Shown in pieces: positions 1 to 11,918 of a stretch of 64,000 nucleotides of DNA. Source of the stretch: Plasmopara viticola (taxonomy: Eukaryota > Oomycota > Peronosporomycetes > Peronosporales > Peronosporaceae); the NCBI GenBank assembly GCA_001695595.3, contig MBPM02000058.1, positions 1 to 64,000 of the forward strand. The letters run 5' to 3'. The stretch's first letter is position 1. Each line of letters opens with the position of its first letter. The position numbers were made by a program, and so were the translations under genes. The notes under the pieces are model-generated. The model was not told the origin of the DNA. It did no database searches and was given only the letters and a program-made list of their open reading frames with translations.

Positions 1-1930
1 GCCATCGATACGTCCTTTCTATCTTTCTAGACGCGTGCAGACGCAAATGAGTCACAACTAAGCGTATATTTGCTCTTTGGATCTCGATCTACGGCCATAG
101 ATACGTGCTTTCTATCATTATTGACGCGTGTAGAGCAAAAGACTAACAACTAAGCGTATATTTGCTCCTTGGAAGTGCTGAGATGATCTACGGCCATAGA
201 TACGTCTTTTCTTTCATTGTAGACGTCTGCAGACGCAATAGAGTCACAACTAAGCGTATACTTGTTCTTTGGAAGTGCAGAGACGACGTACGGCCATCGA
301 TACGCCCTTTCTATCATTCTAGACGCGTGCAGACGCAATAGACTATCAACTAAACGAATTTTTGCTCTTTGGAAGTGCTAAGACAATCTACGGCGATAGA
401 TACGTCCTTTCTATCATTCTAGACGCGTGTAGAGCAAAAAGAGTCGCAACTAAACGTATATTTGATCTTTGGAAGTGCTTAGACGATCTACGGCGATAGA
501 TACGTCCTTTCTATCATTCTAGACGCGTGCGGACGCAATAGAGTCACAACTAAGCGTATATTTGCTCTTTGGAAGTGCTGAGATGTTTAACGGCCATCGA
601 TACGTCCTTTCTATCATTCAAGACGCGTGCAGACGCAATCGAGTCACAACTAAGCGTATATTTGTTCTTTGGAAGTGCTGAGACGATGTACGGCCATAGA
701 TACGTCTTTTTTATCATTCTAGACGCGTGCAGACGCAATAGACTATCAACTAAACGTATATTTGCTCTTTGGAAGTGCTGAGACGATCTACGGCCATGGA
801 AACGTCCTTTCTATCATTCAAGACGCTTGCAGACGAAATAGAATAATATCAAAGCGTATATTTGCTCTTTGGAAGTGCTGAAACGATCAACGGCCAGGTA
901 TACATCCTTTCTATCAATCTAGACCCGTGAAGACGCAATCGAGTCACAACTAAACGTATATTTGCCCTTTGAAAGCGGTGAGATGGTATACGGCCGTACA
1001 TACGTATTTTATCATTTTAGGCGCGTGCAGACGCAATAGAGTCACAACCAAGCGTATATTTGCTCTTTTGAAGCGCTGAGACGATGTACGGCCATAGATA
1101 CGTAGTTTTCATCAGTCTAGACGCGTGCAGACGCAATAAAGTCACAACTAAGCGTATTTTTGCTCCTTGGAAGTGCTTAGACGATCTACGACCATGTATA
1201 CGTCCTTTCTATCATTCTAGACCCGTGCAGACGCAATCGAGTCACAACTTAACGTATATTTGTCTTTTGAAAGTGGCGAGATGGTGTACGGCCGTGGATA
1301 AATCCTTCTTATCATTCTAGACGCGTGCAGACGCAATAGAGTATCAACTAAACGTATAATTGATCTTTGCAAGTGCTGAGACGATCTACGGCCATGTATA
1401 CGTTTTTCTATCAATCTAGAAGCGTGCAGACGCAATCGAGTCATAACTAAGCGTATATTTGCTCTTTGATAGTGGTGAGATGGTGTAAGGCCGTAGATTC
1501 GTCCTTTATATCATTCTAGACGCATGCAGACGCAATAGAGTCAAAACTATGCGTATGTTTGCTCTTTGGAAGTGCTGAGACGATCTACGACCATAGATAC
1601 GTCCTTTCTATCATTCTAGACCCGTGCAGACGCAATCGAGTCACAACTAAGCGTATATTTGGCCTTAGAAAGTGGTGAGATGGTGTACGGCGATGGATAC
1701 ATCCTTTTTTTCATTCTAGCCGCGTGCAGACGCAATCGAGTCACAACTAAGCGTATATTTGCTCTTTTGAAGTGCTCAGATGATGTACGGCCATAGATAC
1801 GTCCATTCTATCAGTCTAGACGCGTGCAGAGGCAATAGAGTCACAACTAAGCGTATATTTGCTCCTTGGAAGTGCTGTGACGATTTACGGCCATGTATAC
1901 GTACTTTCTATCATTCTAGACGCGTGCGGA
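1..1930 (-). repeat. Simple 100-bp satellite array, monomeric
   Basis: About 19 head-to-tail copies of a ~100-bp monomer lie on the minus strand relative to the right-hand arrays. The period is seen directly: the GAGTCACAAC-like segment falls at 141, 241, 341, 441, 541, 641, 741, 841 and 941, then at 1039 and 1139 after a 2-bp loss. Copies differ by scattered substitutions and small indels. A subset carry GACTATCAAC or GAGTATCAAC (341, 741, 1341), but I see no strict M1-M2-M3 order. Read on the minus strand, each copy shares with the later types the TAGTTGTGAC start, the TATTGCGTCTG block, GATAGAAAGGACGTAT and CGTCTCAGC, so this is the same family. It may be an older or flanking form of the array; that is inference. 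No gene is visible here. Confidence 0.95.
553..652 (-). repeat. Representative 100-bp monomer of the left array
   Basis: One clean copy, exactly 100 bp, shown to fix the unit. On the plus strand it begins AGCGTATATTTG and ends CACAACTA; the next copy begins at 653. It has CTACGGCC-type sequence (here TTAACGGCC) where the trimer types have type-specific sequence such as CGTACAAC. ACGT occurs within the conserved GATACGTCC block. Neighbours on both sides are tandem copies of the same unit. Confidence 0.9.
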
Positions 1931-3400
1931 CGCAATCGAGTCACAACTAAGCGTATAATCGCTCTTGTGAAGTGCTGAGATCATGTACGGCTATCGATAC
2001 GTCCTTTCTTTCATTCTAGACATGAGCAGACGCAATAGAGACACAACTAAGCTTCCATTCGCGCTTTTAGAGTGCTTAGATAATGTACAGCCATAGATAC
2101 GTTCTTTCTATCAATCTAGAAGTGCGCAGACGCAATAGAGTCACAACAAAGCGTATAATCGCTTTTTTAAAGTGAGATAATTTACGGCCATAGATACATG
2201 CTTTCAATCATTTTGAACGTACGCAGACGCAATAGAGCCACAACAAAGCGTATATCAGCTCTCTTGAAGTGCTGAGATGATTACGGTCATAGCTATGTGC
2301 CTTCTATCATTCTAGGCATGAGCAGACGCAATAGAGTCACAACTAAGCGTATATTTGCTCTTGTGAAGTGCTGAGATCATGTACGGCCATAGAAACGTCC
2401 TTTTTATCATTCTAGACGTTCGCAGACGCAATAGAGATACAACTAAGCGTATATTAGCTCTTTTGGAGTGCTGAGATGATTACGGTCATAGCCACGTGCC
2501 TTCTATCATTCTAGACATGAGCAGACGCAATAGAGTCACAACTAAGCGTATAATCGCTCTTGTGAAGTTCTAATATGATGGACGGCCATAAATACGTCCT
2601 TTCTATCATTCTAGACGTGCGCAGACGGAATAGAGCCGCAACAAAGCGTATATTAGCTCTTTTAGAGTGATGAGATGATTACGGTCATAGCTATGTGACT
2701 TCTATCATTCTAGACATGAGCAGACGCAATAGAGTCACAACTAAGCGTATAATCGCTCTTGTGAAGTTCTAATATGATGGACGGCCATAGATACGTCCTT
2801 TCTATCATTCTTGACGTGCGCAGACGGAAATAGAGCCGCAACAAGCGTATATTAGCTCTTTTAGATTGATGAGATGATTACGGTCATAGCTATGTGACTT
2901 CTATCATTCTCGACATGAGCAGACGCAATAAAGTCACAACTAAGCGTATATTTTCTCTTGTGAAGTGCTGAGATCATGTACGGCCATAGATACGTCCTTT
3001 CTATCTTTCTAGACGTGCGCAGACGCAATAGGGCCACAACTAAGCTTCCATTCGCTCTTTTGAAGAGCTGAGATGATGTATGGTCACAGCTATGTCCCTT
3101 CTATCATTCAAAACATGAGCAGACGGAAGAGAGTCACAACTAAGCGTAAAATCGCTCTTGTGAAGTTCTAATGTGATGGACGGTCATTGATACGTTCTTT
3201 CTCCTTTTCTAGACGTGCGCAGACGCGAAAAATGCACAACTAAGCGTATATTCGCTCTTGTGAGGTGCTGGATTGGTGAACGGTCATAGATACGTTCTTT
3301 TTATCATTTTAGACGTGCGCAAACGCAATAGAGCCACAACAAAGCATATATTTGCTCTTGTGAAGTGCTGAGATGATGTACGGCGGTCGATACGTCCTTT
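1931..3400 (-). repeat. Dimeric satellite array, 199-bp period
   Basis: From about 1930 the monomers become two alternating kinds. One carries GACATGAGCAGACG, the other GACGTGCGCAGACG. The ACATGAGCAG (or GCATGAGCAG) marker falls at 2316, 2515, 2714 and 2913, a steady 199-bp step, so the unit of amplification is a dimer. A variant with GCTTCCATTCGC occurs near 2052 and 3053. The array is still minus strand and ends abruptly at the orientation switch at 3400. Its position between the monomeric and trimeric arrays suggests an intermediate stage or an independent branch. Confidence 0.88.
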
Positions 3401-3403
3401 ACA
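3398..3403. other. Orientation switch 1 (minus to plus)
   Basis: The minus-strand unit runs through GATACGTCCTTT up to 3400. It is followed without any unique sequence by ACATCATCTGAGCAC, which is plus-strand M3. A minus-strand copy would have continued with CTATCATTCTAGACG. This is a head-to-head type junction inside the satellite, with a possible 1-3 base overlap. Confidence 0.85.
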
Positions 3404-4588
3404 TCATCTGAGCACTATGGAAAAGAGATTACATGCATAGCTGTTACTCTATTGCGTCTGTGCACGTCTAAGAGGATAGAAAGGGCGTATCTGCTGACGT
3501 GCAGCGTCTCAGCGCTTGAATGAATTGATTATGCGCTTAGTTGTGGCCCTATTGTGTCTGTAAACGTTATGCCAGATCGAAAGAACGTAGCTATTGTCGT
3601 ACAGCGTCTAAGCGCTTAGAGAGGACGAGTGTACGCTTTGTTCTGTGTCGAGTGCGTCTTTGCAGGTCTCAAGAGATAGAAAGAACGTATCTGTCCTCGA
3701 ACACTAATCTGAGCACTATGAAAATGTAATAACATGCTCAGTTGTGGCCCTATTGCGTCTGTGCACGTCTAAGAGGATAGAAAGGACGTATCTGCCAACG
3801 TTCAGCGTCTCAGCGCTTAGATGAATTAATTATGCGCTTAGTTGTGACCCTTTTGCGTCTGTGAACGTCTAGATAGATCGAAAGGACGTAGCTATTGTCG
3901 TAAATCGTCTTAGCGCTTAAAAAGGGTGAGTAAAAGGTCTGTTCTGTGTCTAATGCATCTGTGTACGTCTTAAGAGCAAGAAAGGACGTATCTGTCGTCG
4001 CACATCATCTGAGCACTTTGTAAAGTGGTTACATGCTTAGTTGTGGCCTTATTGCGTCTGTGTACGATAAGAGGATAGAAATGACGTATCTGCTGACGTT
4101 CAGCGTCTCAGCGCTAAAAAGAATTGAATATGCGCTTAGTTGTGACCCTATTGCGTCTGTAAACGTTATGACAGATCGAAAGAACGTAGCTATGGTCGTA
4201 TAGCGTCTAAGCGCTTAGAGAGGACAAGGATACGCTTTGTTCTGTGTCGAATGCGTCTTTGCAGGTCTCAAAATATAGAAAGGACGTATCTGTCCTCGAA
4301 CAATAGTCCGAGCACTATGAAAACGTGATAACATGCTCAGTTGTGGCCCTATTGCGTCTGTGCACGTCTAAGAGGATAGAAAGGACGGATCTGCTGACGT
4401 TCAGCGTCTCAGCTATTGAATGAATTGAACGTGCGCTTTGTTGCGACCCTATTGCGTCTGTGAACGTCTGGATAGATTGAAAAAAACGTAGCTTTGGTCG
4501 TACAACGTCTTAGTGCTTAAAGAGGGTGAGTATACGATTTGTTCTGTGTTTAATACATCTGTGCACGTCTTGAGAGTGAAAGGACGGA
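3401..4588 (+). repeat. Inverted 1.2-kb block of M1-M2-M3 trimers
   Basis: About four 300-bp trimers lie in plus orientation between two minus-strand arrays. M3 ends such as ATCTGAGCACTATGG or TTTG occur near 3406, 3706, 4006 and 4306, so the period is 300 bp. M1 (GAGGATAGAAAG, CTGACGT) and M2 (CAGATCGAAAGAACGTAGC) follow in the usual order. The M2 copies here are distinctive, with AACGTTATG and AGAGAGGAC in place of AGAGGGTG. The simplest reading is an inversion of a piece of trimer array. A second possibility is unequal exchange with an oppositely oriented array. Confidence 0.9.
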
Positions 4589-4592
4589 TTCC
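4586..4592. other. Orientation switch 2 (plus to minus)
   Basis: Plus-strand M3 is broken shortly after GTGAAAGGACGGA. The next bases, TTCCAAAGTGCTCAGATG, are minus-strand M3 sequence. Both sides come from M3, so the break and rejoin fell in the same monomer type in opposite orientations. No unique DNA is inserted. Confidence 0.82.
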
Positions 4593-7591
4593 AAAGTGCT
4601 CAGATGTTGGGCGACGACGGATACGTCCTTTCTGTCTTTTAAGACTTGCACAGATGCATTAGCAATCCAACAAAGCGTACACTCAACCTTCTTGAGCGCT
4701 GAGGCGTTGTACGACCATGGCTGCATCCTTTCGATCTATATAGACGTTCACAGACGCAATAGGGTCACAACTAAGCGCATATTCAATTCATTTAAGCGCT
4801 GAGACGCTGTACGTCAGCAGCTACGTCTTTTCTATCCTCTTGGACGTGCAAAGACACAATAAGGTCACAACTAAGCATGTAATCACTTTTCCAAAGTGCT
4901 CAGAGGATGTGCGACGACGAATACGTCCTTTCTATCTTTTAAGACTTGCACAGATGCATTGGAGATCCAACAAAGCGTAAACTCACCCTCTTTAAGCACT
5001 GAGACGTTGTACGACCATGGCTACGTCCTTTCGATCTATCTAGACGTTCACAGACGCAAAAGGTTCACAACCAAGCGCATATTCAATTCAATCAAGCGCT
5101 GAGACGGTGTTTGTCAGCAGATACGTCTTTTCTATCCTCTTGGATGTGCAAAGACGCAATAGGGTCAAAACGAAGCATGTAATCACTTTTCCAAAGTGCT
5201 CAGATGATGTGCGACGACGCATACGTCATTTCTAGCTTTTACGAAGTGCACAGATTCATTTGACACACGACAAAGCATATACTCACCCTCTTTAAGCCTT
5301 GAGACGTTGTACGACCATAGCTTCGCCCTTTTGATCTATCTACATGTTCACAGACGCAATAGGGTCACAGCTAGGAATTATTCATTTCATTAGAGCGTTG
5401 AGACGCTGTACTTCTGCCGATACGTCCTTTCTATCCTCTTGGGCGTGCAAAGACGCAATAGGGTCACAACGAAGCATGTAATCACTTTTCCAAAGTGCTC
5501 AGATGATGTGTGACGACGTATACGTCATTTCCAGCTTTTACAAAGTGCACATATGCATTAGACACACGACAAAGCATATACTTACCCTCTTTAAGCGCTG
5601 AGACGTTGTACGACCAAAGCTACGTAATTTTGATCTATCTAGATGTTTAGAGACGCAATAGGGTCACAGCTAAGCATTATTCATTTCATTTAAGCGCTGA
5701 GATGCTGTACGTCAGCAGCTACGTCTTTTCTATCCTCTTGGACGTGCAAAGACACAATAAGGTCACAACTAAGCATGTAATCACTTTTCCAAAGTGCTCA
5801 GATGATGTGCGACGACAGATACGTCCTTTCTAGCTCAAGACACGTGCACAGATGCATTAGACACACAACAAAGCATATACTCACCCTCTTTAAGGACTGA
5901 GACGTTGTACGACCATAGCTACGTCTTTTTGATCTATCTAGATGTTCATAGACGCAATCGGCTCACAACCAAGCGTATATTCAAATTATTTAAGCGCTGA
6001 GACGCTGTACGTTCGCAGACACATCCTTTCTATCCTTTTGGACGTGCAAAGACGCAATAGGGTCACAACTAAGCATGTAATCACTTCTCCAAAGTGCTCA
6101 GATGATGTGCGACGACACATACGTCATTTCTAGCTCTTACGAAGTGCACAGAGGCATTCGAGACACAACAAAGCATATACTCATCCTCTTTATGGGCTGA
6201 GACGTTGTACGACCATAGCTACGTCTTCTTAAACTATCTAGACGTTCACAGACGCAATAGGGTCACAGCTAAGCGTTATTCATTTCATTAATGCGCTGAG
6301 ACGCTGTACGTCGGCAGATACGTTCTTTCTATCCTTTTTGGCGTGCGAGGACGCAATAGAGTCACAAGTAAGCATGTAATCACTGTTCCAAAGTGCTCAG
6401 ATGATGGGCGAAGACGGATACGTCCTTTCTGTCTTTTAAGACTTGCACAGATGCATTGGAGACAATATAAAGCGTATACTCACCCTCTTTAAGCGTGGAG
6501 ACGTTGTACGACCGTGGCTAAGTCCTTTCGATTTATCTAGACGTTTACAGACGCTATAGGGGCACAACTAAGCGCATACTCAAATCATTCAAGCGCTGAG
6601 ACGCTGTACATTAGCAGATACGTCCTTTCTATCCTCTTGGACGTGCAAAGACACAATAAGGTCACAACTAAGCATGTATTCACTTTTCCATATGCTCAGA
6701 TGGTGAGCGACGACAAATACGTCATTTCTATCTCTTAAGACTTGCACAGATGCATTAGAGATCCAACAAAGCGTATACTCACCCTCTTTGAGCGCTGAGA
6801 CGTTGTACGACCATAGCTACGTAATTTTGATCTATCGAGATGTTCACAGACGCAATAGGTTCACAGCTAAGCATTATTCATTTCATTAAAGCGCTGAGAC
6901 GCTGTACGTCGGCGGATACGTCCTTTCTATCCTCTTGGACGTGCAAAGACGCAGTAGGGTCATAACTAAGCATGAAATTACTGTTCCAGAGTGCTTAGAT
7001 GATGTGCGACGACGAATACGTCCTTTCTATCTTTTAATACTTGCACAGATGCATTAGACACACAACAAAGCATATACCCACCCTCTTTAAGGGCTGAGAC
7101 GTTGTACGGCCATAGCTATGTCTTTTTGATCTTTCTAGATGCTCACAGACGTAATAAGGTCACCACCAAGCGTATGTTCAAAATATTGAAGCGCTGAGAC
7201 GCTGTACGTCAGCAGATACGTCCTTTCTATCCTCTTGGACGTGCAATCACGCAATAGGGTAAACACTGAGCATGTAACCACTGTTCCAAATTGCTCAGAT
7301 GATAAGCAAAGACAAAAACGTCCTTTCTATCTTTTAAGACGTGCACAGATGCATTATAGATACAACAAAGCGTATAGTCACCCTCTTTAAAGGGCTGAGA
7401 CGTTATACAACCATGGATACGTCCTTTTTATCGATTCAGACGTTCACAGACGCAATAGGGTCACAACTAAGCGCATTTTCAGTTCATCCAAGCGCTGAGA
7501 CGCTGTACGTCAGCAGGAACCTCCTTTCTTTTCTCTTAGACGTGCACAGACGAATAAAGGCCACAACTAAGCATGTAATTACTTTTCCAAA

Positions 7592-7730
7592 GTGCTCAGA
7601 CTATGTGCGACGACGGTTACGTCCTGTCTATCTTTTAATACGTGCATAGACGCATTAGAGACACAACGAAGCGTATACACATCCTCTTTAAGCAAGGCCA
7701 CGACTAAGCATGTAATTACTTTTCCAAAGT
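7592..7730 (-). repeat. Deleted trimer, about 137 bp instead of 300
   Basis: Two successive M3 marker segments (TGCTCAGACTATGTG and TGCTCAGATTATGTG) are only 137 bp apart. The sequence goes from M2-like CCTCTTTAAGC at about 7683-7693 straight into AAGGCCACGACTAAGCATG, which belongs to the M1/M3 junction. About 163 bp of M2 and M1 are therefore missing. This is a deletion scar from unequal pairing or slippage. Confidence 0.75.
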
Positions 7731-9238
7731 GCTCAGATTATGTGCGACGACAAATACGTCCTTTCTATCTTTAAACACGTGCACAGATGCATTAGAGACA
7801 CAACAAAGCTTATACTCACCATCTTTAAGTGCTGAGACGTTTAACGACCAGGGCTACGTCCTTTCAATCGATTTAGACGTTCACAGACGCAATAGGGTCA
7901 CAACCAAGCGCATATTAAATTCATTTGAGCGCTGTACGTCAGCAGGAACGTCCTTTCTTTTCTCTTAGACGTGCACAGACGTAATAGGGTCACAACTAAG
8001 CATGTCATCACTTTTTCAAAGTGCTCAGATGATGTGCGACGACCGATACGTCCTTCCTATCTCTTACGAAGTGCACAGGTGCATTAGAGACACAGCGGAG
8101 CGTGTACGCACCCTCTTTTAGCTTACACGTTGTACCAACATAGCTACGTTCTTTCAATCTATCTAGACGTTCACAGACGCAATAGGGTCACAACTTAGCC
8201 TAGATTCAACTTAATTAAGCGCTGAGACGCTGTACGTGAACAGGTACGTCCTTTCTTTTCTCTTAGACGTGCACAAACAAAAAGATGCCACAACTAAGCA
8301 AGTAATCACTTTACAAAAGTGATCAGATGATGTGCGACGACATATACGTCCTTTCTAGCTCTTACGAAGTGCACAGATGCATTAGAGACACAACAAAGCA
8401 TATACCCTCCCCCTTTAAGGGCTGAGACGATGTACGACCATAGCTACGTTTTTGTGGTCTATCTAGATGTTCACAGACGCAATAGGGTCACAAGATAGGG
8501 CATCTTCAATTCATTGAGGCACTGGAACGCTTTATGTTGGCAGATACGTCCTTTTTATTTTCTTAGACGTGAATAGACGCAATAGGGTCACAACAAAGCA
8601 TGTAATCACTTTTTTAAAGTGCTCAGATTATGTGCGACGACGGATACGTCCTTTCTATCTTTTAAGACGTGCACAGATGCATAAGAGATCAAACAAAGCG
8701 TATACACACCCTCTTTAAGCGCTGAGACATTGTACCACCATAGCATTGTCTTTTTGAACTATCTAGACGTTTACCGCACAGTAGGGTCACAACCAAGCGC
8801 ATATTTAATCCATTTAAGCGCTGAGACGCTGTACGTCAGCAGGGACGTCATTTCTTTTCTTTTAGACGTGCACATACGCAATAGGGTCACAACTAAGCAT
8901 GTAATCACTTTTTCAAAGTGCTCAGATGATGTGCGACGACCGATACGTCCTTTCTATCTCTTACGTAGTGCACAGGTGCATTAGAGACACAACAGAGCGT
9001 GTACGCACCCTCTTTAGCGCTTACACGTTGTACCACCATAGCTACGTCCTTTCAATCTATCTAGACGTTCACAGACGCAATAGGGTCACAACTTAGCCTA
9101 GATTCAACTTAATTAAGCGTTGAGACGCTGTACGTCAGCAGATACGTCCTTTTTATCGTCCAAGACGTGCACAGACAAAAAAGGCCACAACTAAGCTTGA
9201 AATCACTTTACAAAGGTGCCTAGGTGATGTGCAGCGAT

Positions 9239-10137
9239 AAATACGTCCTTTCTATCTTTTAAGACGTGCACAGATGCATTGGAGACACAACAAAGCGTAT
9301 ACTCACCCTCTTTAAGCGCTGGGACGTTGTACCACCATATCTTAAAATTTTTTTATCTATCTAGACGTTCACAGACGCAATAAGGTCACAAGAAAGAGCA
9401 TCTTCAATTCATTTAGGCTCTGTAATGCTTTATGCCAGCGGATAAGTTATTTCTATCCTCTTGAACGTACACAGACGCAGTAGGGCAACAACAAAGCATG
9501 TTATCACTTTACAAAAGTGCTCAGATGATGTGCGACAACAGATACGTTCTTTATATATCTTAAGACTTGCACAGATGCATTATAGATCCAACAAAGTGTA
9601 TACTCACCCTCTTTAAACGCTGAGACGTTGTACGACCATTGCTACGTCCTCTCAATCTATCTATACGTCTATAGGCGCAATAGGGTCACAACCAAGCGTA
9701 TATTCAATTCTTTAAGCGCTGAGACGCTGTACGTAAGCAGCGTCGTCCTTTTTTTCTCTTAGAGGTGCACAGACGAAAAAAGGCCACAACGAAGCATGTA
9801 ATCACTTTTCCAAAGTGCTTAGATAATGTGCGACGACAAATACTTCCTTTCTATCTTTAAAGACGTGCGCAGATGCATTGGAGACACAACAAAGCGAATA
9901 CTCACCCTCTTTATGCGCTGAGACATTGTATCACCATAGCTTTGTCTTTTCGATCTATCTAGACGTTCACAGCTCAGTAGGGTCACAACCAAGCGCATAT
10001 TTAATTCATCAAAGCGCTGAGACGCTGTACGTCAGCAGGTACGTTCTTTCTTTTATCTTAGACGTGCACAGACGAGATAAGACCACAAATCAGCATGTAA
10101 TCACTTTTTCAAAGTGCTCAGATGATGTGCGACGACG
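9239..10137 (-). repeat. 899-bp tandem duplication, copy 1
   Basis: Three consecutive trimers here are nearly identical to 10138-11025, the next three. Shared rare variants include GCTGGGACGTTGTACCACC (9317 and 10216), GTAGGGCAACAACAAAGCATG (9480 and 10379) and the truncated M2 segment CACAGCTCAGTAGGG. The start and end agree with a ~899-bp step. The copies differ most at an A/T tract near 9343-9352. Confidence 0.85.
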
Positions 10138-11025
10138 GATACGTCCTTTCTATCTTTTAAGACGTGCACAGATGCATTGGAGACACAACAAAGCGTATAC
10201 TCATCCTCTTTAAGCGCTGGGACGTTGTACCACCATATCTAAAAAAAAAATTATCTATCTAGACGTTCACAGACGCAATAAGGTCACAAGAAAGAGCATC
10301 TTCAATTCATTTAGGCTCTGTAATGCTTTATGCCAGCGGATAAGTTATTTCTATCCTCTTGAACGTACACAGACGCAGTAGGGCAACAACAAAGCATGTT
10401 ATTACTTTACAAAAGTGCTCAGATGATGTGCGACAACAGATACGTTCTTTATATATCTTAAGACTTGCACAGATGCATTATAGATCCGACAAAGTGTATA
10501 CTCACCCTCTTTAAACGCTGAGACGTTGTACGACCATTGCTACGTCCTCTCAATCTATCTATACGTCTATAGGCGCAATAGGGTCACAACCAAGCGTATA
10601 TTCAATTCTTTAAGCGCTGAGACACTGTACGTAAGCAGGGTCGTCCTTTTTTTCTCTTAGAGGTGCACAGACGAAAAAAGGCCACAACGAAGCATGTAAT
10701 CACTTTTCCAAAGTGCTTAGATAATGTGCGACGACAAATACTTCCTTTCTATCTTTTAAGACGTGCGCAGATGCATTGGAGACACAACAAAGCGAATACT
10801 CACCCTCTTTATGCGCTGAGACATTGTATCACCATAGCTTTGTCTTTTCGATCTATCTAGACGTTCACAGCTCAGTAGGGTCACAACCAAGCGCATATTT
10901 AATTCATCAAAGCGCTGAGACGCTGTACGTCAGCAGGTACGTTCTTTCTTTTATATCTTAGACGTGCACAGACGAGATAAGACCACAAATCAGCATGTAA
11001 TCACTTTTTCAAAGTGCTCAGATTA
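10138..11025 (-). repeat. 899-bp tandem duplication, copy 2
   Basis: This is the second copy of the segment at 9239-10137. Similarity ends at about 11025, where the sequence after TGCTCAGATTATGTGCGAAG departs. Inside, a run of ten A at about 10241-10250 stands where copy 1 has TTAAAATTTTTTT. A few substitutions and single-base indels elsewhere suggest a fairly recent duplication. Confidence 0.85.
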
Positions 11026-11399
11026 TGTGCGAAGATAAATACGTCCTTTCTATCTTTTAAGACTTGCACAGATGCATTATAGATCCAACAAAGCGTATAC
11101 TCACCCTCTTTAAGCGCTGAGACGTTATACAACCATGGCTACGTCCTTTCAATCGATCTAAACGTTCACAGACGAAATAGGGTCACAACTAAGCGCATTT
11201 TCAGTTCATTTAAGCGCTGAGACGCTGTACGTCAGCAGAAACCTCCTTTCTTTTCTCTTAGACGTACACAGACGAAATAAGGCCACAACTAAGCATGTTA
11301 TCACTTTTCCAAAGTGCTCAGATTTTGTGCGACGACAAACACGTGCTTTCTTTCTTTTAGTACGTGCACAGACGCATTAGAGACACAACGAAGCGTATA

Positions 11400-11440
11400 C
11401 TCATCCTCTTTAAGGGCTGAGAGGCTGTACGTCAGCAGGT
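11400..11440 (-). repeat. Chimeric M2/M1 junction (100-bp deletion)
   Basis: M2 sequence CCTCTTTAAGGGCTGAGA runs directly into M1 sequence GGCTGTACGTCAGCAGGTACG, so one monomer length is missing. The M3 markers on either side are about 200 bp apart rather than 300. GCTGAGA-CG is shared by M1 and M2 and is the likely point of exchange. Confidence 0.7.
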
Positions 11441-11911
11441 ACGTCCTTTCTTTTCTCTTTTACGTGCACAGACGAGATAAGACCACAAATCAGCATGTAA
11501 TCACTTTTCCAAAGTGCTCAGATAATGTGCGACGACAAATACTTCCTTTCTATCTTTTAAGACGTGCACAGATGCATTGGAGACACAACAAAGCGTATAC
11601 TCACCCTCCTAAGCGCTGAGACATTGTATCACCATAGCTTTGTCTTTTCGATCTATCTAGACGTTCACAGCACAGTAGGGTCACAACCAAGCGCATATTT
11701 AATTCATTAAAGCGCTGAGACGCTGTACGTCAGCAGGTACGTCCTTTCTTTTCTTTTAGACGTGGACAGACGCAATGAGGCCACAACTAAGCATGTGACC
11801 ACTTTCTAAAGTGCTCAGATGATGTGCGACGACGGATACGTCCTTTCTATCATTTAAGACTTGCACAGATGCATTATAGATACAACAAAGCGTATAGTCA
11901 CCCTCTTTAAG

Positions 11912-11918
11912 CGCTAAA
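11912..11918. other. Orientation switch 3 (minus to plus), final
   Basis: Minus-strand M2 reads CACCCTCTTTAAGCGCT to about 11915. The next bases, AAAGACGTGGCTATGG, are plus-strand M2. AGCGCT is itself a palindrome and lies at the break. TCACCCTCTTTAAGCGCT (11898-11915) faces AGCCCTTAAAGGGGGTGA (11946-11963) as an imperfect inverted repeat with a ~30-bp spacer. From here to the window end the array keeps plus orientation. Confidence 0.85.

Larger units (their letters stand above)
4589..11915 (-). repeat. Trimeric 300-bp satellite array, minus orientation
   Basis: About 24 trimers of M1-M2-M3 read on the minus strand. On the plus strand the order is AAAGTGCTCAGATGATGTGCGACGAC (M3 part), CCTCTTTAAGCGCTGAGACG with ACGACCATAGCTACG (M2), then CGCTGTACGTCAGCAG (M1). 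The M3 marker recurs at about 300-bp steps (4593, 4893, 5193, 5492 and so on). M2 often carries GATCTATCTAGACGTTCACAG. Irregularities include a short unit at 7592-7730, a fused M2/M1 junction near 11415 and a tandem ~899-bp duplication at 9239-11025. No gene is present. Confidence 0.93.
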
